64,000 nucleotides of DNA from an uncultured Desulfovibrio sp. (lineage in GTDB: Bacteria; Desulfobacterota; Desulfovibrionia; Desulfovibrionales; Desulfovibrionaceae). Position 1 is the first letter of the stretch; the number at the start of each line of letters is the position of its first letter. Of this stretch, positions 38,730 to 47,643 are shown piece after piece. The notes beneath the pieces are model-generated. The model made no database searches and was not told the DNA's origin. It saw only the letters and a list, made by a program, of their open reading frames with translations. Location: positions 114,392 through 178,391 of the forward strand of contig CAKTDV010000003.1 of assembly GCA_934546745.1 (NCBI GenBank). The letters are read 5' to 3'. Position numbers and translations under genes: made by a program.

Positions 38730-39122
38730 CTATCCTTCCTGACGGAGCGCCCGCGCGGAGGCGACAGCTCCCCAGAGGTTTTCGATGTTATACAGTGCGC
38801 GTGCGGAGGACTGGAAGATATGCATCACCACATCGTTGCAGTCCACAAGAATCCACTGGCCCGCGGCGTAGCCTTCCATGCGCAGATATTCAAAATTCCG
38901 TTCGCGGCAATAGAGAGCGATGCCGTCGGCGAGACTCTGCGCGTGACGGACGGACGTCGCCGTGGCGACGATCATGCCTTCGGCAAACGCGCCCGATCCC
39001 GCCAGGTCAAGAACGGTCACATCAAGGGCCTTGTGATCGTTCAGCCAGTCGCGGAAGGCCGCGAGCTTCCCGGCCGTGGGCAGTGTGGAAAAAGACGTGT
39101 TTTTTTCAGTAGGAGTTTGCAT
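38730..39122 (-). CDS. rsfS: Ribosomal silencing factor RsfS (Iojap family)
   Basis: 130 residues. RsfS binds ribosomal protein L14 and blocks subunit joining in slow growth. Family marks: DVTVLDLAG (33-41), FAEGMIVATATSVRHAQSLAD split over 45-66, and the C-terminal GYAAGQWILVDCNDVVMHIF split over 85-104. The first 17 residues are an extra polar N-terminus. GAGGGAAGGA lies before the ATG. It is followed by gpmI on the same strand. Confidence 0.93.
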   Translation of the reverse strand: MQTPTEKNTSFSTLPTAGKLAAFRDWLNDHKALDVTVLDLAGSGAFAEGMIVATATSVRHAQSLADGIALYCRERNFEYLRMEGYAAGQWILVDCNDVVMHIFQSSARALYNIENLWGAVASARALRQEG

Positions 39123-39266
39123 TCCTTCCCTCTACAGGAAAGCGGGAACAAGGGCAATGGGGGCGTGCGCCGCCGGGCCTCCCCTTGACCGGCACGGCTA
39201 TTTGAGGCATGGCAGTACGCACATGATCCGCAATGGCGTGAAGCATGACAGTCAAGGAGTACCACC

Positions 39267-40571
39267 GTGATTTTCGACATACAGAAAGAAACGCTGCCCC
39301 GTGAGGACATCGAGGCCCTGCAGTTGCGCCGCCTGCGCGACATGTGCGCGCGCGTCTACGCCAATGTCCCTTTTTACCGGAAGCGTTTCAAGGAGATCGG
39401 CATCACCCCGGCGGACATCAGAACGCTAGCCGATATCAGGAACCTGCCTTTTACGGAAAAGCAGGACTTACGCGACTATTATCCCTTCGGACTGTTTGCC
39501 GTACCGCGTGAGAACATTGTGCGCCTCCACGCCTCAAGCGGCACGACGGGCAAGGCCGTCGTCGTCGGCTATACGGCGCGGGATCTGGAAACCTGGGCCG
39601 ATGCGGCGGCGCGCAGCCTCGCGGCGGCGGGCGTCAGTCATCTGGACACCGTTCATGTGGCCTACGGCTACGGGCTGTTCACGGGAGGCCTTGGCGCCCA
39701 CGGCGGCGCGGAGCGCCTGGGCGCGACGGTCGTCCCCGCTTCCGGCGGCGCGACCCGCCGCCAGGCCATGCTGCTGCGGGATTTCGGCGCAACGGCCCTG
39801 TGCTGCACGCCGTCCTATGCCATGCACCTCTGGGAAGCCGGTCAGGAATCCGGCATAGACTTCAGGGAACTGCCGCTGCGTACCGGCGTGTTCGGCGCGG
39901 AACCCTGGACAGAGGAAATGCGCCAGGACATGGAACAGAAAATGGGCATCAACGCCCTGAATATTTACGGACTCTCCGAAATCATGGGCCCCGGCGTCGC
40001 CATGGAATGCGTCGAGGCCAAGACCGGCATGCATCTCTGGGAAGATCTTTTCCTGCCGGAAATCATCGATCCCGTCACCGGCGAACAGCTCCCTCCCGGC
40101 GAAACCGGAGAACTGGTCATCACGACGCTGACCAAGGAAGGTATTCCCCTGGTCCGCTACCGCACGCGCGATCTGACCAGCCTGGACTACACCCCCTGCT
40201 GTTGCGGCCGCACGCATGTCCGTATTACGCGCCTGCGCGGACGTACCGACGACATGCTGATCATTCGCGGCGTCAACGTGTTCCCGCAGCAAATCGAAGG
40301 GCTGCTCATGGAGCAGCGCGCCCTCTCGCCCAATTACCAGCTTGTGGTCGACCGGGTGAACAACCTCGACACGCTGGAAGTCCGCGTGGAAATGGGCGAA
40401 CACCTCTTTGCGGACGAAATCGGCAAGCTTCAGACGCTGGAACGGACTCTCCAGAAAAACATCAAGGAATATCTCGGCGTTACCGCGAAAATTCGCCTTA
40501 TGGAACCGCACTCCATCGAGCGCTCCGAAGGCAAGGCCAAACGGATTGTGGACAACCGCCCCAAAGCCTGA
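39267..40571 (+). CDS. paaK: Phenylacetate--CoA ligase family protein
   Basis: 434 residues, standard PaaK length. The ATP loop HASSGTTGKAVVVGYT lies near 90-105, with YGLSEIMGPGVAMEC near 231-245 and YRTRDL near 295. The C-terminal LRGRTDDMLIIRGVNVFPQQIE (split over 321-342) is diagnostic. It activates phenylacetate or another aromatic acid to the CoA thioester. In anaerobes such ligases often partner 2-oxoacid oxidoreductases, but no ior genes are next to it here, so the substrate is uncertain. It starts with GTG; AAGGAG 8 nt upstream decides it. A terminator follows. Confidence 0.9.
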   Translation: MIFDIQKETLPREDIEALQLRRLRDMCARVYANVPFYRKRFKEIGITPADIRTLADIRNLPFTEKQDLRDYYPFGLFAVPRENIVRLHASSGTTGKAVVVGYTARDLETWADAAARSLAAAGVSHLDTVHVAYGYGLFTGGLGAHGGAERLGATVVPASGGATRRQAMLLRDFGATALCCTPSYAMHLWEAGQESGIDFRELPLRTGVFGAEPWTEEMRQDMEQKMGINALNIYGLSEIMGPGVAMECVEAKTGMHLWEDLFLPEIIDPVTGEQLPPGETGELVITTLTKEGIPLVRYRTRDLTSLDYTPCCCGRTHVRITRLRGRTDDMLIIRGVNVFPQQIEGLLMEQRALSPNYQLVVDRVNNLDTLEVRVEMGEHLFADEIGKLQTLERTLQKNIKEYLGVTAKIRLMEPHSIERSEGKAKRIVDNRPKA

Positions 40572-40595
40572 CCGTTCCCGTACAGCTCATACATG

Positions 40596-40634
40596 AGGGA
40601 CGCCACGGCGGCTTGCGCCAGGCGTCCCTTTCCC
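40596..40634 (+). terminator. Terminator after paaK
   Basis: AGGGACGCC (40596-40604) pairs with GGCGTCCCT (40621-40629), followed by TTCCC. The stem is strong but the T-run is short. Confidence 0.55.
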
Positions 40635-40745
40635 TTGGGACATATTGTTTCCATGCCTAAAAAACGGGCTCCCCGCACACGGCGGAAAAAATGTGGCCGC
40701 TCCTACTCTCAAGGTACACGCTGCCCTGACCCGCCAACGATCCCT

Positions 40746-42284
40746 CTAAAATTTATAAATAAAGCTCACATTGACGTTCCACGCATCCTCAAGGCTATTG
40801 GCAGAAATATAGGTTTCGTTCTTGCGAAAGCCTCCCCAGACCCTGGAGGACTGATCCAGCCACAGGGCTATGTAGTTGGCTTCCACCAGCAGACGCAGAT
40901 TGTCATGTATCTGGCAGGAGGACATGAGGCCGAATTCGGCGGCATAGTCCTTCCGCGTCAGGTAGATGCCGCCGTTGGTGTTGAGGTTGTAGAAATCATT
41001 GCCGTAGCTGAAGCCCGTATGACCCGGCACATCCAGCTCGCCCTTGATGTAGCGGGCCATGCGCGGCGCATTGGTGCCATTGTAGAAGTTGACGCGAATG
41101 GTGTGGCTGAGCCTGTCCATGAAACTCAGATCCCGGATGCGCGCCCCGATGCCCCAGGTTCCGGCCAGAGTGTAGCCCAGTACGGCGTCCCGGCCGATGG
41201 TCCAGGTGCCGAGCGTGCCGAAACCGGAAAAGCCGCTGGTGCTTTCGTTATTGTAGTCAAAGGACGGCAGACGTTCAGAACCATTGTTGGGGTTGCTGTC
41301 GTCACCGCTGCTGTACCAGCCGTAGATGCCCGGCGTGCCCCAGTCCAGCTTGTACTCGGCCAATAGGGAAGCGTACCAGCCGTGGCGGTTCAGCGCCTGT
41401 ACCCCGCTGTCAATACTGCCGTAATTGGCGCTCCAGGCCAGACGGAAGGGATCAGCCGCCGTCATGTCGCCGGTCAGCCCCGCCCAGAAGGCCGTACCGT
41501 AGGCATACGTCGCATGCCGCCCCACCTTGTCATTGCGCAGGGCATAGCAGGCCGGGCTTATGCCCGTGCCGTACCCACGGCCGTAATAATCGGCCCCCGC
41601 GCGAAAGGCATTGTCACCCACCATGCCCAGCATGGCCCAGGGCGTCAGACGCAGTCCGTCGAAGGTCATCGGCAGTGCAAGACCGAACATGTCCACGTTA
41701 TCCAGATACTTGTCTGGCGCATAATCCGTACCGCCATCCAGGCAGTTGTCGTTGAAGGGTCGTGCCCAGAAGGCGGTCAGGCCCACACGCTGGTTGAACG
41801 GTATGGATACGCTGATTCCGGCCACATCGGCGTCAAAGACTTGAGATGCCCCGGAGGCGTAATCCGGCAGAAAAATACGTTGCAGGCCCATGCGGGTACG
41901 GATATCCGTACCGGGGATCAGCCAATCCAGATAGGCGTGCTTTACCTTGGTGATGTTGCCGTCGGCCCCCAGCGCGCCGCCTTTGCTGGCCCGCCCCCAT
42001 GTGGACGCGCCTATTTCAAAATAGATGGAGCCGGAAAGGGCTTCGGAGGCCACGGCATCCAGTTGCAACCGGACACGGGTCTTGGCCTCTAACGCATCCT
42101 CTCCCCAACGCCCCCAGCCAGTAACGCTGTTGCCGTGCCGATCCTTCCTGACGAAACTGCCCCCGCCGCCGTATTCCAGCATGTTGATCCAGACGCCCCT
42201 GGCCTTGAATTCAACGGCATGGCTTTCGGCTGGCGGGATAGCGCAAAAGGCTGCCAGCAGGGGAATGACAAAGTGCTTTTTCAT
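40746..42284 (-). CDS. Outer-membrane homotrimeric porin paralogue
   Basis: 512 residues. Signal peptide MKKHFVIPLLAAFCAIPPAESHA, then mature VEFKARGVWINML. The layout follows the porin at 32434-33966 (VKHAYLDWLIPGTDIRTRMG, TPGIYGWYSSGDDSN, terminal VSFIYKF), ending in the barrel-type Phe. The ATG at 42284 has AAGGAG 7 nt upstream, and a 30-residue in-frame extension is rejected. It diverges from the nickel-type ABC operon across 270 bp holding a perfect dyad. This suggests that it provides the outer-membrane entry for the same substrate; that link is inference. Confidence 0.9.
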   Translation of the reverse strand: MKKHFVIPLLAAFCAIPPAESHAVEFKARGVWINMLEYGGGGSFVRKDRHGNSVTGWGRWGEDALEAKTRVRLQLDAVASEALSGSIYFEIGASTWGRASKGGALGADGNITKVKHAYLDWLIPGTDIRTRMGLQRIFLPDYASGASQVFDADVAGISVSIPFNQRVGLTAFWARPFNDNCLDGGTDYAPDKYLDNVDMFGLALPMTFDGLRLTPWAMLGMVGDNAFRAGADYYGRGYGTGISPACYALRNDKVGRHATYAYGTAFWAGLTGDMTAADPFRLAWSANYGSIDSGVQALNRHGWYASLLAEYKLDWGTPGIYGWYSSGDDSNPNNGSERLPSFDYNNESTSGFSGFGTLGTWTIGRDAVLGYTLAGTWGIGARIRDLSFMDRLSHTIRVNFYNGTNAPRMARYIKGELDVPGHTGFSYGNDFYNLNTNGGIYLTRKDYAAEFGLMSSCQIHDNLRLLVEANYIALWLDQSSRVWGGFRKNETYISANSLEDAWNVNVSFIYKF

Positions 42285-42462
42285 GAAGTTCTCCTTGGTT
42301 AAAGGGGACAACAGACTGATGAGCGGAGGAGAGGCGCTGTTGCGCCTTGCACAAAGATTGCCCGATGAGCGCATCGAAGGCGTCTCACGGCATCCTCCCG
42401 GCTACGGTGATCGTTGCCGCCGCGCCCAATGGGCAAGTGCGGCAGGCGGCCTCATTTTTCAT

Positions 42463-42523
42463 AGTAGCATTTTCAAAAAAAACGTGTTATTCATGGGTAG
42501 CATGGTTTAATAAAACATGCTAC
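42463..42523. promoter_or_regulatory. Operator-like dyad with an extra half-site between the porin and the Nik-type operon
   Basis: GTAGCATG (42497-42504) and CATGCTAC (42516-42523) form an exact inverted repeat with an AT-rich 11-nt spacer. A third GTAGCAT (42464-42470) lies 33 bp upstream, about three helical turns. A weak leftward porin promoter (TTGGTT, then TTTATT at 17 nt) would overlap the dyad. It does not match the GTATGA-type E. coli NikR site. The regulator is unknown. Confidence 0.6.
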
Positions 42524-42554
42524 TAAAAAATAACCAACGAATAAAGGAGGAGCT

Positions 42555-44162
42555 ATGCATAAGCTGGAAAAGATATGTGCGCTGGCAATGCTCATGGTCC
42601 TGCTGACCGTGATTGCCGGATGTAACGATGACAAAAAAAGTGGAGACAAGGCATCCGCCGGAAAGGCTGGTGCGCACAGCGAACTGGTCTATGCCAGCAC
42701 CAAGGATATCCGCAATATCAACCCCCATCTGTACAGCGGTGAGATGGCTGCCCAGGGCATGGTATTCGAGCCTCTTGTCATCAACACGGCCGCGGGGGTC
42801 AAACCGTGGCTTGCTGAACGCTGGGACATTTCCGACGACGGCAAGGTCTATACCTTTTATTTGCGCAAGGGAGTCACATTCTCCGACGGTGAACCGTTCA
42901 ATGCCAAGGCTGTAAAAATGAATATGGACGCCATCATGGCCAACCGCATTCGCCATGCCTGGCTGGATATGGTCAATGAAATCGAAAGGAATGAGGTGGT
43001 GGACGACCACACCTACCGTCTCGTCCTCAAGCACCCTTATTATCCGACACTTATTGAGCTGGGGCTGCTGAGGCCGTTCCGTTTCATCTCCCCCAGATGC
43101 TTTATCAACGGTCAGACCAAGGATGGGGTATCGGGGCTGATCGGCACCGGCCCGTGGATTCTGTCGGAACACAGGGACAATCAATATGCCCTGTTTACCG
43201 CCAATCCTGATTACTGGGGAGAAAAGCCCCGTATGCCGGCCGTGCGCTGGAAGGTCATGCCCGATCATCAGTCCATCATCCTGGCCCTGCAAAAGGGGGA
43301 AATTGATCTCATTTTCGGCGCGGATGGCGATATGCTGAATCTGGATACCTTCGAGGCGCTGAAACGCGAAGGCAAGTACGTTACCGCCATCAGCCACCCC
43401 ATTGCCTCACGCGCCATTCTGCTCAATGCGCATCAGCCTTTCACGCGCGAACGGGATGTGCGCCTTGCCTTGCAATATGCCATCAACAAGCAAGGCATTG
43501 TCGAGGGTATCCTGAACGGATCGGAATCGATTGCCGATACCTTGATGTCCTCCAGTGTACAATACTGCGACGTTCCCCTGGAAAAACGCTCCTACAATCC
43601 GGCCAAAGCGGCCTCGCTGCTCGATGCGGCAAGCTGGAAGCTGGAAAATGACGGCTGGCGTTACAAGGAAGGGAAAAAAGCCACCGTGCGCCTGTATTAT
43701 AATTCAAATAACGCCCAGGAGAGAACAATCAGCGAATACATGCAGGCTGATTTGAAAAAAATCGGCGTTGAGATGAAGATTATCGGCGAGGAAAAACAGA
43801 CATTTCTTGATCGTCAGAAAACCGGCGACTTTGAATTGCAATATTCCCTGTCATGGGGAACACCCTATGATCCTCAATCCTACCTGTCGTCCTGGCGCAT
43901 TCCCGCGCACGGGGATTATCAGGCTCAACGGGGAATGGAGCGCAAGGATTGGCTGGACAGGGAGATCACGCGCCTGATGACGGAGCCGGACGAGGAGACG
44001 CGGCGCAACATGTATCGGGATATTCTGACCTATGTACACAATGAGGGCGTCTACATTCCCCTTTCCTATTCCCGCACGAAAGCCGTGCATGTCAGGGCAT
44101 TGAAAGGCGTTGAGTTCGGTCTTTCCCAATATGAAATCCCCTTTGAAAAAATGCACTTCTAA
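42555..44162 (+). CDS. nikA: NikA/CntA-type extracellular solute-binding lipoprotein
   Basis: 535 residues. The signal peptide ends in lipobox IAGC (Cys23), so it is a lipid-anchored periplasmic protein. SBP family 5 hallmarks: TKDIRNINPHLYSGEMAAQG near 49-68, FEPLVINT, and the late TPYDPQSYLSSWRIPAHGDYQ with H452. H452 lies where NikA-type proteins use a histidine to coordinate nickel chelated by small organic ligands. The cargo is likely Ni(II) or another metal carried by histidine or a metallophore; a peptide is less likely. GGAGGAG precedes the ATG. It is the first gene of a six-gene operon with nikB-C-D-E and a methyltransferase. DNA here is AT-richer than in the rest of the window. Confidence 0.85.
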   Translation: MHKLEKICALAMLMVLLTVIAGCNDDKKSGDKASAGKAGAHSELVYASTKDIRNINPHLYSGEMAAQGMVFEPLVINTAAGVKPWLAERWDISDDGKVYTFYLRKGVTFSDGEPFNAKAVKMNMDAIMANRIRHAWLDMVNEIERNEVVDDHTYRLVLKHPYYPTLIELGLLRPFRFISPRCFINGQTKDGVSGLIGTGPWILSEHRDNQYALFTANPDYWGEKPRMPAVRWKVMPDHQSIILALQKGEIDLIFGADGDMLNLDTFEALKREGKYVTAISHPIASRAILLNAHQPFTRERDVRLALQYAINKQGIVEGILNGSESIADTLMSSSVQYCDVPLEKRSYNPAKAASLLDAASWKLENDGWRYKEGKKATVRLYYNSNNAQERTISEYMQADLKKIGVEMKIIGEEKQTFLDRQKTGDFELQYSLSWGTPYDPQSYLSSWRIPAHGDYQAQRGMERKDWLDREITRLMTEPDEETRRNMYRDILTYVHNEGVYIPLSYSRTKAVHVRALKGVEFGLSQYEIPFEKMHF

Positions 44163-44172
44163 GTATTGAGGC

Positions 44173-44197
44173 GGCTGCCGGGATGTTCCCGGCAGCC
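44173..44197 (+). terminator. Perfect 11-bp hairpin between nikA and nikB
   Basis: GGCTGCCGGGA (44173-44183), loop TGT, TCCCGGCAGCC (44187-44197). No T-run. It probably stabilises the upstream binding-protein mRNA and lowers permease expression. Confidence 0.5.
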
Positions 44198-44212
44198 AGG
44201 AAAAGAAATATC

Positions 44213-45154
44213 ATGAACATGATGCGACATACGCTGGGTAAACTTGTGCGACTGATGCTTCTGCTGCTCAGCATTTCATTTCTTTCGTTTCTGATTATCC
44301 AGCTCAGCCCCAGCGATCCCGCGGAAGTTGCCATCCGGGTCAATGCCGTTACGCCAACTCCGGAAGTGCTGGCGGAGACAAGGGCACAGCTTGGCCTTGA
44401 TAAGCCTTTCCTTGCACGCTATTTGCATTGGCTTGCCAATGCCCTCCAAGGCGATCTGGGAAGCAGCTATGTGGATGGCAAATCCGTTGCCGAAGAAATG
44501 CGCAGGGCGCTGCCACCTACCTTGCTGCTGGCGGCAACAGCAGTTCTTATTATAATTTTATGCAGCGTTCCAACAGCGCTGATTGCCTTCTCCTTTGAAG
44601 GACGCGCCCCTGATATCCTGTTGCGCGCCCTGATTTTCTTCAGTGGAGCCGTCCCTGCCTTCTGGGCCGGCCTCCTTTTAATCTGGCTTTTTGCCGTTCA
44701 CTGGGACTTGCTTCCTTTAAGCGGTCTTGAGGAAGCAACGTCTCTTGTCCTGCCGGCGATAACACTTGCTTTACCGTATATTGCAACCTATGCGCGCTTG
44801 CTTCGCAGCAGTATTCTGCAAACAAAACAACAAAATTTTGTTCTTTATGCCAAAGCATGCGGAAGAAGCCCACAGGCAATTTTACGACATGTCGTACGAA
44901 ATTCCCTGCAATCCAGTCTTACGGGCCTTGGAATGAGCCTGCCAAAACTTATTGCCGGAACATTTGTCGTTGAGAGCATTTTTGCATGGCCAGGTTTGGG
45001 ACGGTTATGCGTGACTGCCATCTTCAACAGGGATTTTCCCGTCATTCAGGCATATGTACTTCTGATGGCAATATTCTTTACGTTTTTTAATGCCTGCATG
45101 GAAGTCTGCTCGGCCCTTGCGGATCCCCGGCTGCGAGACAGGAAAAAAAAGTGA
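44213..45154 (+). CDS. nikB: Nickel/peptide-type ABC permease NikB
   Basis: 313 residues, six hydrophobic segments, OppB/NikB layout with N-terminal helix LMLLLLSISFLSFLIIQ (from residue 13). The cytoplasmic coupling loop reads YAKACGRSPQAILRHVVRNSL (the EAA-type motif, split near 219-240), and FVVESIFAWPGLGRL follows. It pairs with NikC to form the transmembrane channel. The ATG at 44213 has AGGAAAAG upstream; an ATG at 44183 lies inside the hairpin and is less likely. Its stop overlaps the nikC GTG by 4 nt. The segment is notably AT-rich (44821-44880 has 23 G/C in 60). Confidence 0.85.
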   Translation: MNMMRHTLGKLVRLMLLLLSISFLSFLIIQLSPSDPAEVAIRVNAVTPTPEVLAETRAQLGLDKPFLARYLHWLANALQGDLGSSYVDGKSVAEEMRRALPPTLLLAATAVLIIILCSVPTALIAFSFEGRAPDILLRALIFFSGAVPAFWAGLLLIWLFAVHWDLLPLSGLEEATSLVLPAITLALPYIATYARLLRSSILQTKQQNFVLYAKACGRSPQAILRHVVRNSLQSSLTGLGMSLPKLIAGTFVVESIFAWPGLGRLCVTAIFNRDFPVIQAYVLLMAIFFTFFNACMEVCSALADPRLRDRKKK

Positions 45155-45993
45155 GCATCTGGAAGACGATCAGGCAGGACAGAACAGGGATGCTCTGTCT
45201 GTTATTCCTCCTTGTTGTAACCGCAAGCGCTATTCTCGCTCCGTGGCTGGCTCCTCATGATCCGCTGCTTATTGATACAAGGAACAAACTGGCTGCCAGC
45301 GGCGGAGCGCACTGGCTTGGAACAGATCATCTCGGAAGGGATATTTTTTCCCGCTTGCTGTACGGGGCGCGAGTGACGGTGGGATTTTCCGTCCTGACCA
45401 TGTGCGTGACGGTCTGCATCGGTACGCTGTTGGGGATGCTGGCAGGCTTTGTGCGTGGACGGGTTGAGGCCGTGCTTATGCGGGCATGTGATGTCGTGAT
45501 GTCCTTCCCCAGTGAAGTCTTGGTACTGGCCATTGTCGGGATGCTCGGCCCATCGCTGGAAAATGTCGTTCTGGCCTGTGTTCTTGCCAAATGGCCGTGG
45601 TATACACGAATGGTACGAACAATCACACAAAAGTATACCGATATGAACTATATTCGTTATGCGCAGGTAGCCTGTTACAGCACACGCTACATTATAAGGC
45701 GGCATTTGCTGCCCTGTGCGGCGGGAGAAATTGCCGTTCTGGCCTCTCTGGACACCGGGGCCGTCATCCTGCTGATTTCCGCTCTCTCCTTTCTTGGGTT
45801 GGGTGTGCAGCCCCCTACACCCGAATGGGGTACCATGCTGGCGGAAGCCAAAAATGTCATGACGCTGTACCCTTGGCAAATGCTGCCGCCCGGCATTGCC
45901 ATTCTATCCGTGGTCGCCGCATGCAACTTTCTGGGAGACAGTCTGCGGGATGCTCTGGATCCCTGGCATCACCCGGCAGGGAGGCGGGAATGA
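45151..45993 (+). CDS. nikC: Nickel/peptide-type ABC permease NikC
   Basis: 280 residues, DppC/NikC layout: one N-terminal helix (LCLLFLLVVTASAILAPWLAP), the LGTDHLGRDIFSRLLYGARVT block (near 51-71), then five more helices. The coupling loop reads YIRYAQVACYSTRYIIRRHLLP. It starts with GTG, overlapping the nikB stop as GTGA. The end overlaps nikD as ATGA. Coupled translation is therefore very likely across B-C-D. Confidence 0.87.
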   Translation: MSIWKTIRQDRTGMLCLLFLLVVTASAILAPWLAPHDPLLIDTRNKLAASGGAHWLGTDHLGRDIFSRLLYGARVTVGFSVLTMCVTVCIGTLLGMLAGFVRGRVEAVLMRACDVVMSFPSEVLVLAIVGMLGPSLENVVLACVLAKWPWYTRMVRTITQKYTDMNYIRYAQVACYSTRYIIRRHLLPCAAGEIAVLASLDTGAVILLISALSFLGLGVQPPTPEWGTMLAEAKNVMTLYPWQMLPPGIAILSVVAACNFLGDSLRDALDPWHHPAGRRE

Positions 45994-46826
45994 TGCACGC
46001 GGATAACACACCGCCCCTGCTTGAGCTGCGCCATGTTTCCATCCGTGACAGGATGTCCGGGAAAACGCTGGTACAAGATGTAAGTTTCTCCCTGCAACCG
46101 GGGCACTGCCTAGGGATCGTTGGCGAGAGCGGCAGCGGCAAGACACTGCTTTGTCGGGCACTCATGGGGCTGCTGCCGCCAGCTCTCACGGCGGAAGGAC
46201 AGGCTTGCTTTGATGGTACGGACATGCTGCATACAAGCGAGAAGCGCCGCCGTCAGCAACGGGGTTCTGGCATGAGTGCCATTCTGCAACAGGCCATGAC
46301 GGCGTTTGATCCCCTGTATAGCATCGGGGCGCAAATTACGGAAACACTGTGCGAGAAACGCAAGATGAAACGAAAGCAGGCTCATGTCGAGGCAAGCACA
46401 GCTCTGGCGAAGGTCAATCTGCCCGCTTCCGTTCTGACCTGCTACCCGCATCAACTTTCCGGTGGCATGCTGCAACGTTGCATGATAGCTCTCAGTCTTG
46501 CCCTGCAATCCCGCCTTGTTGTGGCGGACGAACCAACAGCCTCCCTTGATGCCCACAATCACTATGCCGTGTTGCAGCGTCTTGTACAGATGCGGAATGC
46601 CTACCGCACCACGCTCATCTTTGTTTCCCATGATCTCGGCGCGGTGCAGATGCTTGCCGACAGGCTGCTGGTTCTTCAGCGTGGTGTCTGTGTGGAACAG
46701 GGAAGGGCTGAGGACATTTTTCAGCATCCGCGACATGAATACACACAGCATCTTGTCCGTACCCGACTGATGGTAACACGCGCTTTTCAGCGCCTTATGG
46801 GAGACAGGTATGCCACAGCAAGATGA
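45990..46826 (+). CDS. nikD: ABC transporter ATPase NikD type
   Basis: 278 residues. Walker A GESGSGKT (near 41-48), signature LSGGMLQR (near 157-164), Walker B LVVADEPTAS with following D-loop, and switch His in FVSHDLG. It is the first of two ATPases forming the usual heterodimer. Start is the ATG at 45990 overlapping the nikC stop; a second ATG follows immediately. The last 17 nt overlap nikE in another frame. The C-terminal oligopeptide (HPY) tail of DppD-type ATPases is short here, as in NikD. Confidence 0.87.
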   Translation: MMHADNTPPLLELRHVSIRDRMSGKTLVQDVSFSLQPGHCLGIVGESGSGKTLLCRALMGLLPPALTAEGQACFDGTDMLHTSEKRRRQQRGSGMSAILQQAMTAFDPLYSIGAQITETLCEKRKMKRKQAHVEASTALAKVNLPASVLTCYPHQLSGGMLQRCMIALSLALQSRLVVADEPTASLDAHNHYAVLQRLVQMRNAYRTTLIFVSHDLGAVQMLADRLLVLQRGVCVEQGRAEDIFQHPRHEYTQHLVRTRLMVTRAFQRLMGDRYATAR

Positions 46827-47613
46827 ATGCCCCCCTTTTCTGACGGTACGGCATGTCTGGAAATCCTACCCTGCGGCGCAAGGCATGTGGCTGCGAAAAA
46901 AAAGCATGGCTCCGGCTCTCAGGGATGTCTGTTTAACGCTGGAAAAAGGCCGTGTTCTGGGGCTGCTTGGCGAAAGCGGCAGCGGCAAGAGTACGCTTGC
47001 CCGTCTTATTCTGGGACTGGAAAGCCCGGATGCGGGCCAGATTCTTCTTGAAGGACAACCTGTCGGAATATGGCGCAGGGAACACCCGGGGAAAATGAGC
47101 GTCGTTTTTCAGGACTACGCCACCTCCGTCAATCCGAATTTCACGGTCAGAGACAGTATTGCGGAAGGTTGCCGCACGACAGGAGAGGGCGATACCGGCG
47201 AGGCAGCCATCCTTGCGGCGATGGAGCGCGCGGAACTTCCCGCGCAGCTTTTGAATCGCCTTCCCCATCAGTTGAGCGGCGGGCAAATGCAACGCGTCTG
47301 CATTGCCAGGGCCTTGGCATCCCAACCTGATTTTGTTGTCTTTGATGAAGCTGTCAGTGCGCTTGATGTCTCTGTTCAGACGGAAATTGTCAAACTGCTC
47401 ATGAAGATCAAGGGGAATATCAGCTACCTTTTCATTACCCATGACATTCAGATAGCCTCCATGCTGTGCGACAGCATCGTCATTCTGCACAAGGGAGCCG
47501 TCACCGATGCCTTTGATGCGGAAAACATGGGGAAAATTGTTTCGCCGCACCTTGAAAAACTGCTTTCCTCAACCGTACTCTTTCACTCCACATTTGAGGA
47601 TACGCTATCCTGA
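46810..47613 (+). CDS. nikE: ABC transporter ATPase NikE type
   Basis: 267 residues. Walker A GESGSGKST (near 54-62), Q-loop VVFQDYATSVNP, signature LSGGQMQR, Walker B FVVFDEAVSALD (Ala where Pro is usual in DEPTS), switch His in FITHDIQ. It pairs with NikD. It starts within the end of nikD, with ATG preceded by GGGAGACAGGT. Thirty nt separate it from the methyltransferase gene. Confidence 0.86.
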   Translation: MPQQDECPPFLTVRHVWKSYPAAQGMWLRKKSMAPALRDVCLTLEKGRVLGLLGESGSGKSTLARLILGLESPDAGQILLEGQPVGIWRREHPGKMSVVFQDYATSVNPNFTVRDSIAEGCRTTGEGDTGEAAILAAMERAELPAQLLNRLPHQLSGGQMQRVCIARALASQPDFVVFDEAVSALDVSVQTEIVKLLMKIKGNISYLFITHDIQIASMLCDSIVILHKGAVTDAFDAENMGKIVSPHLEKLLSSTVLFHSTFEDTLS

Positions 47614-47643
47614 ACACCCATAACTATTGTGTGAGGAGTCTAC

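Noticed and set aside
42497..42523. NikR binding site interpretation of the dyad
   Set aside because: Neither the half-site nor the spacing fits the GTATGA-N16-TCATAC type; kept only as an operator for an unknown regulator.
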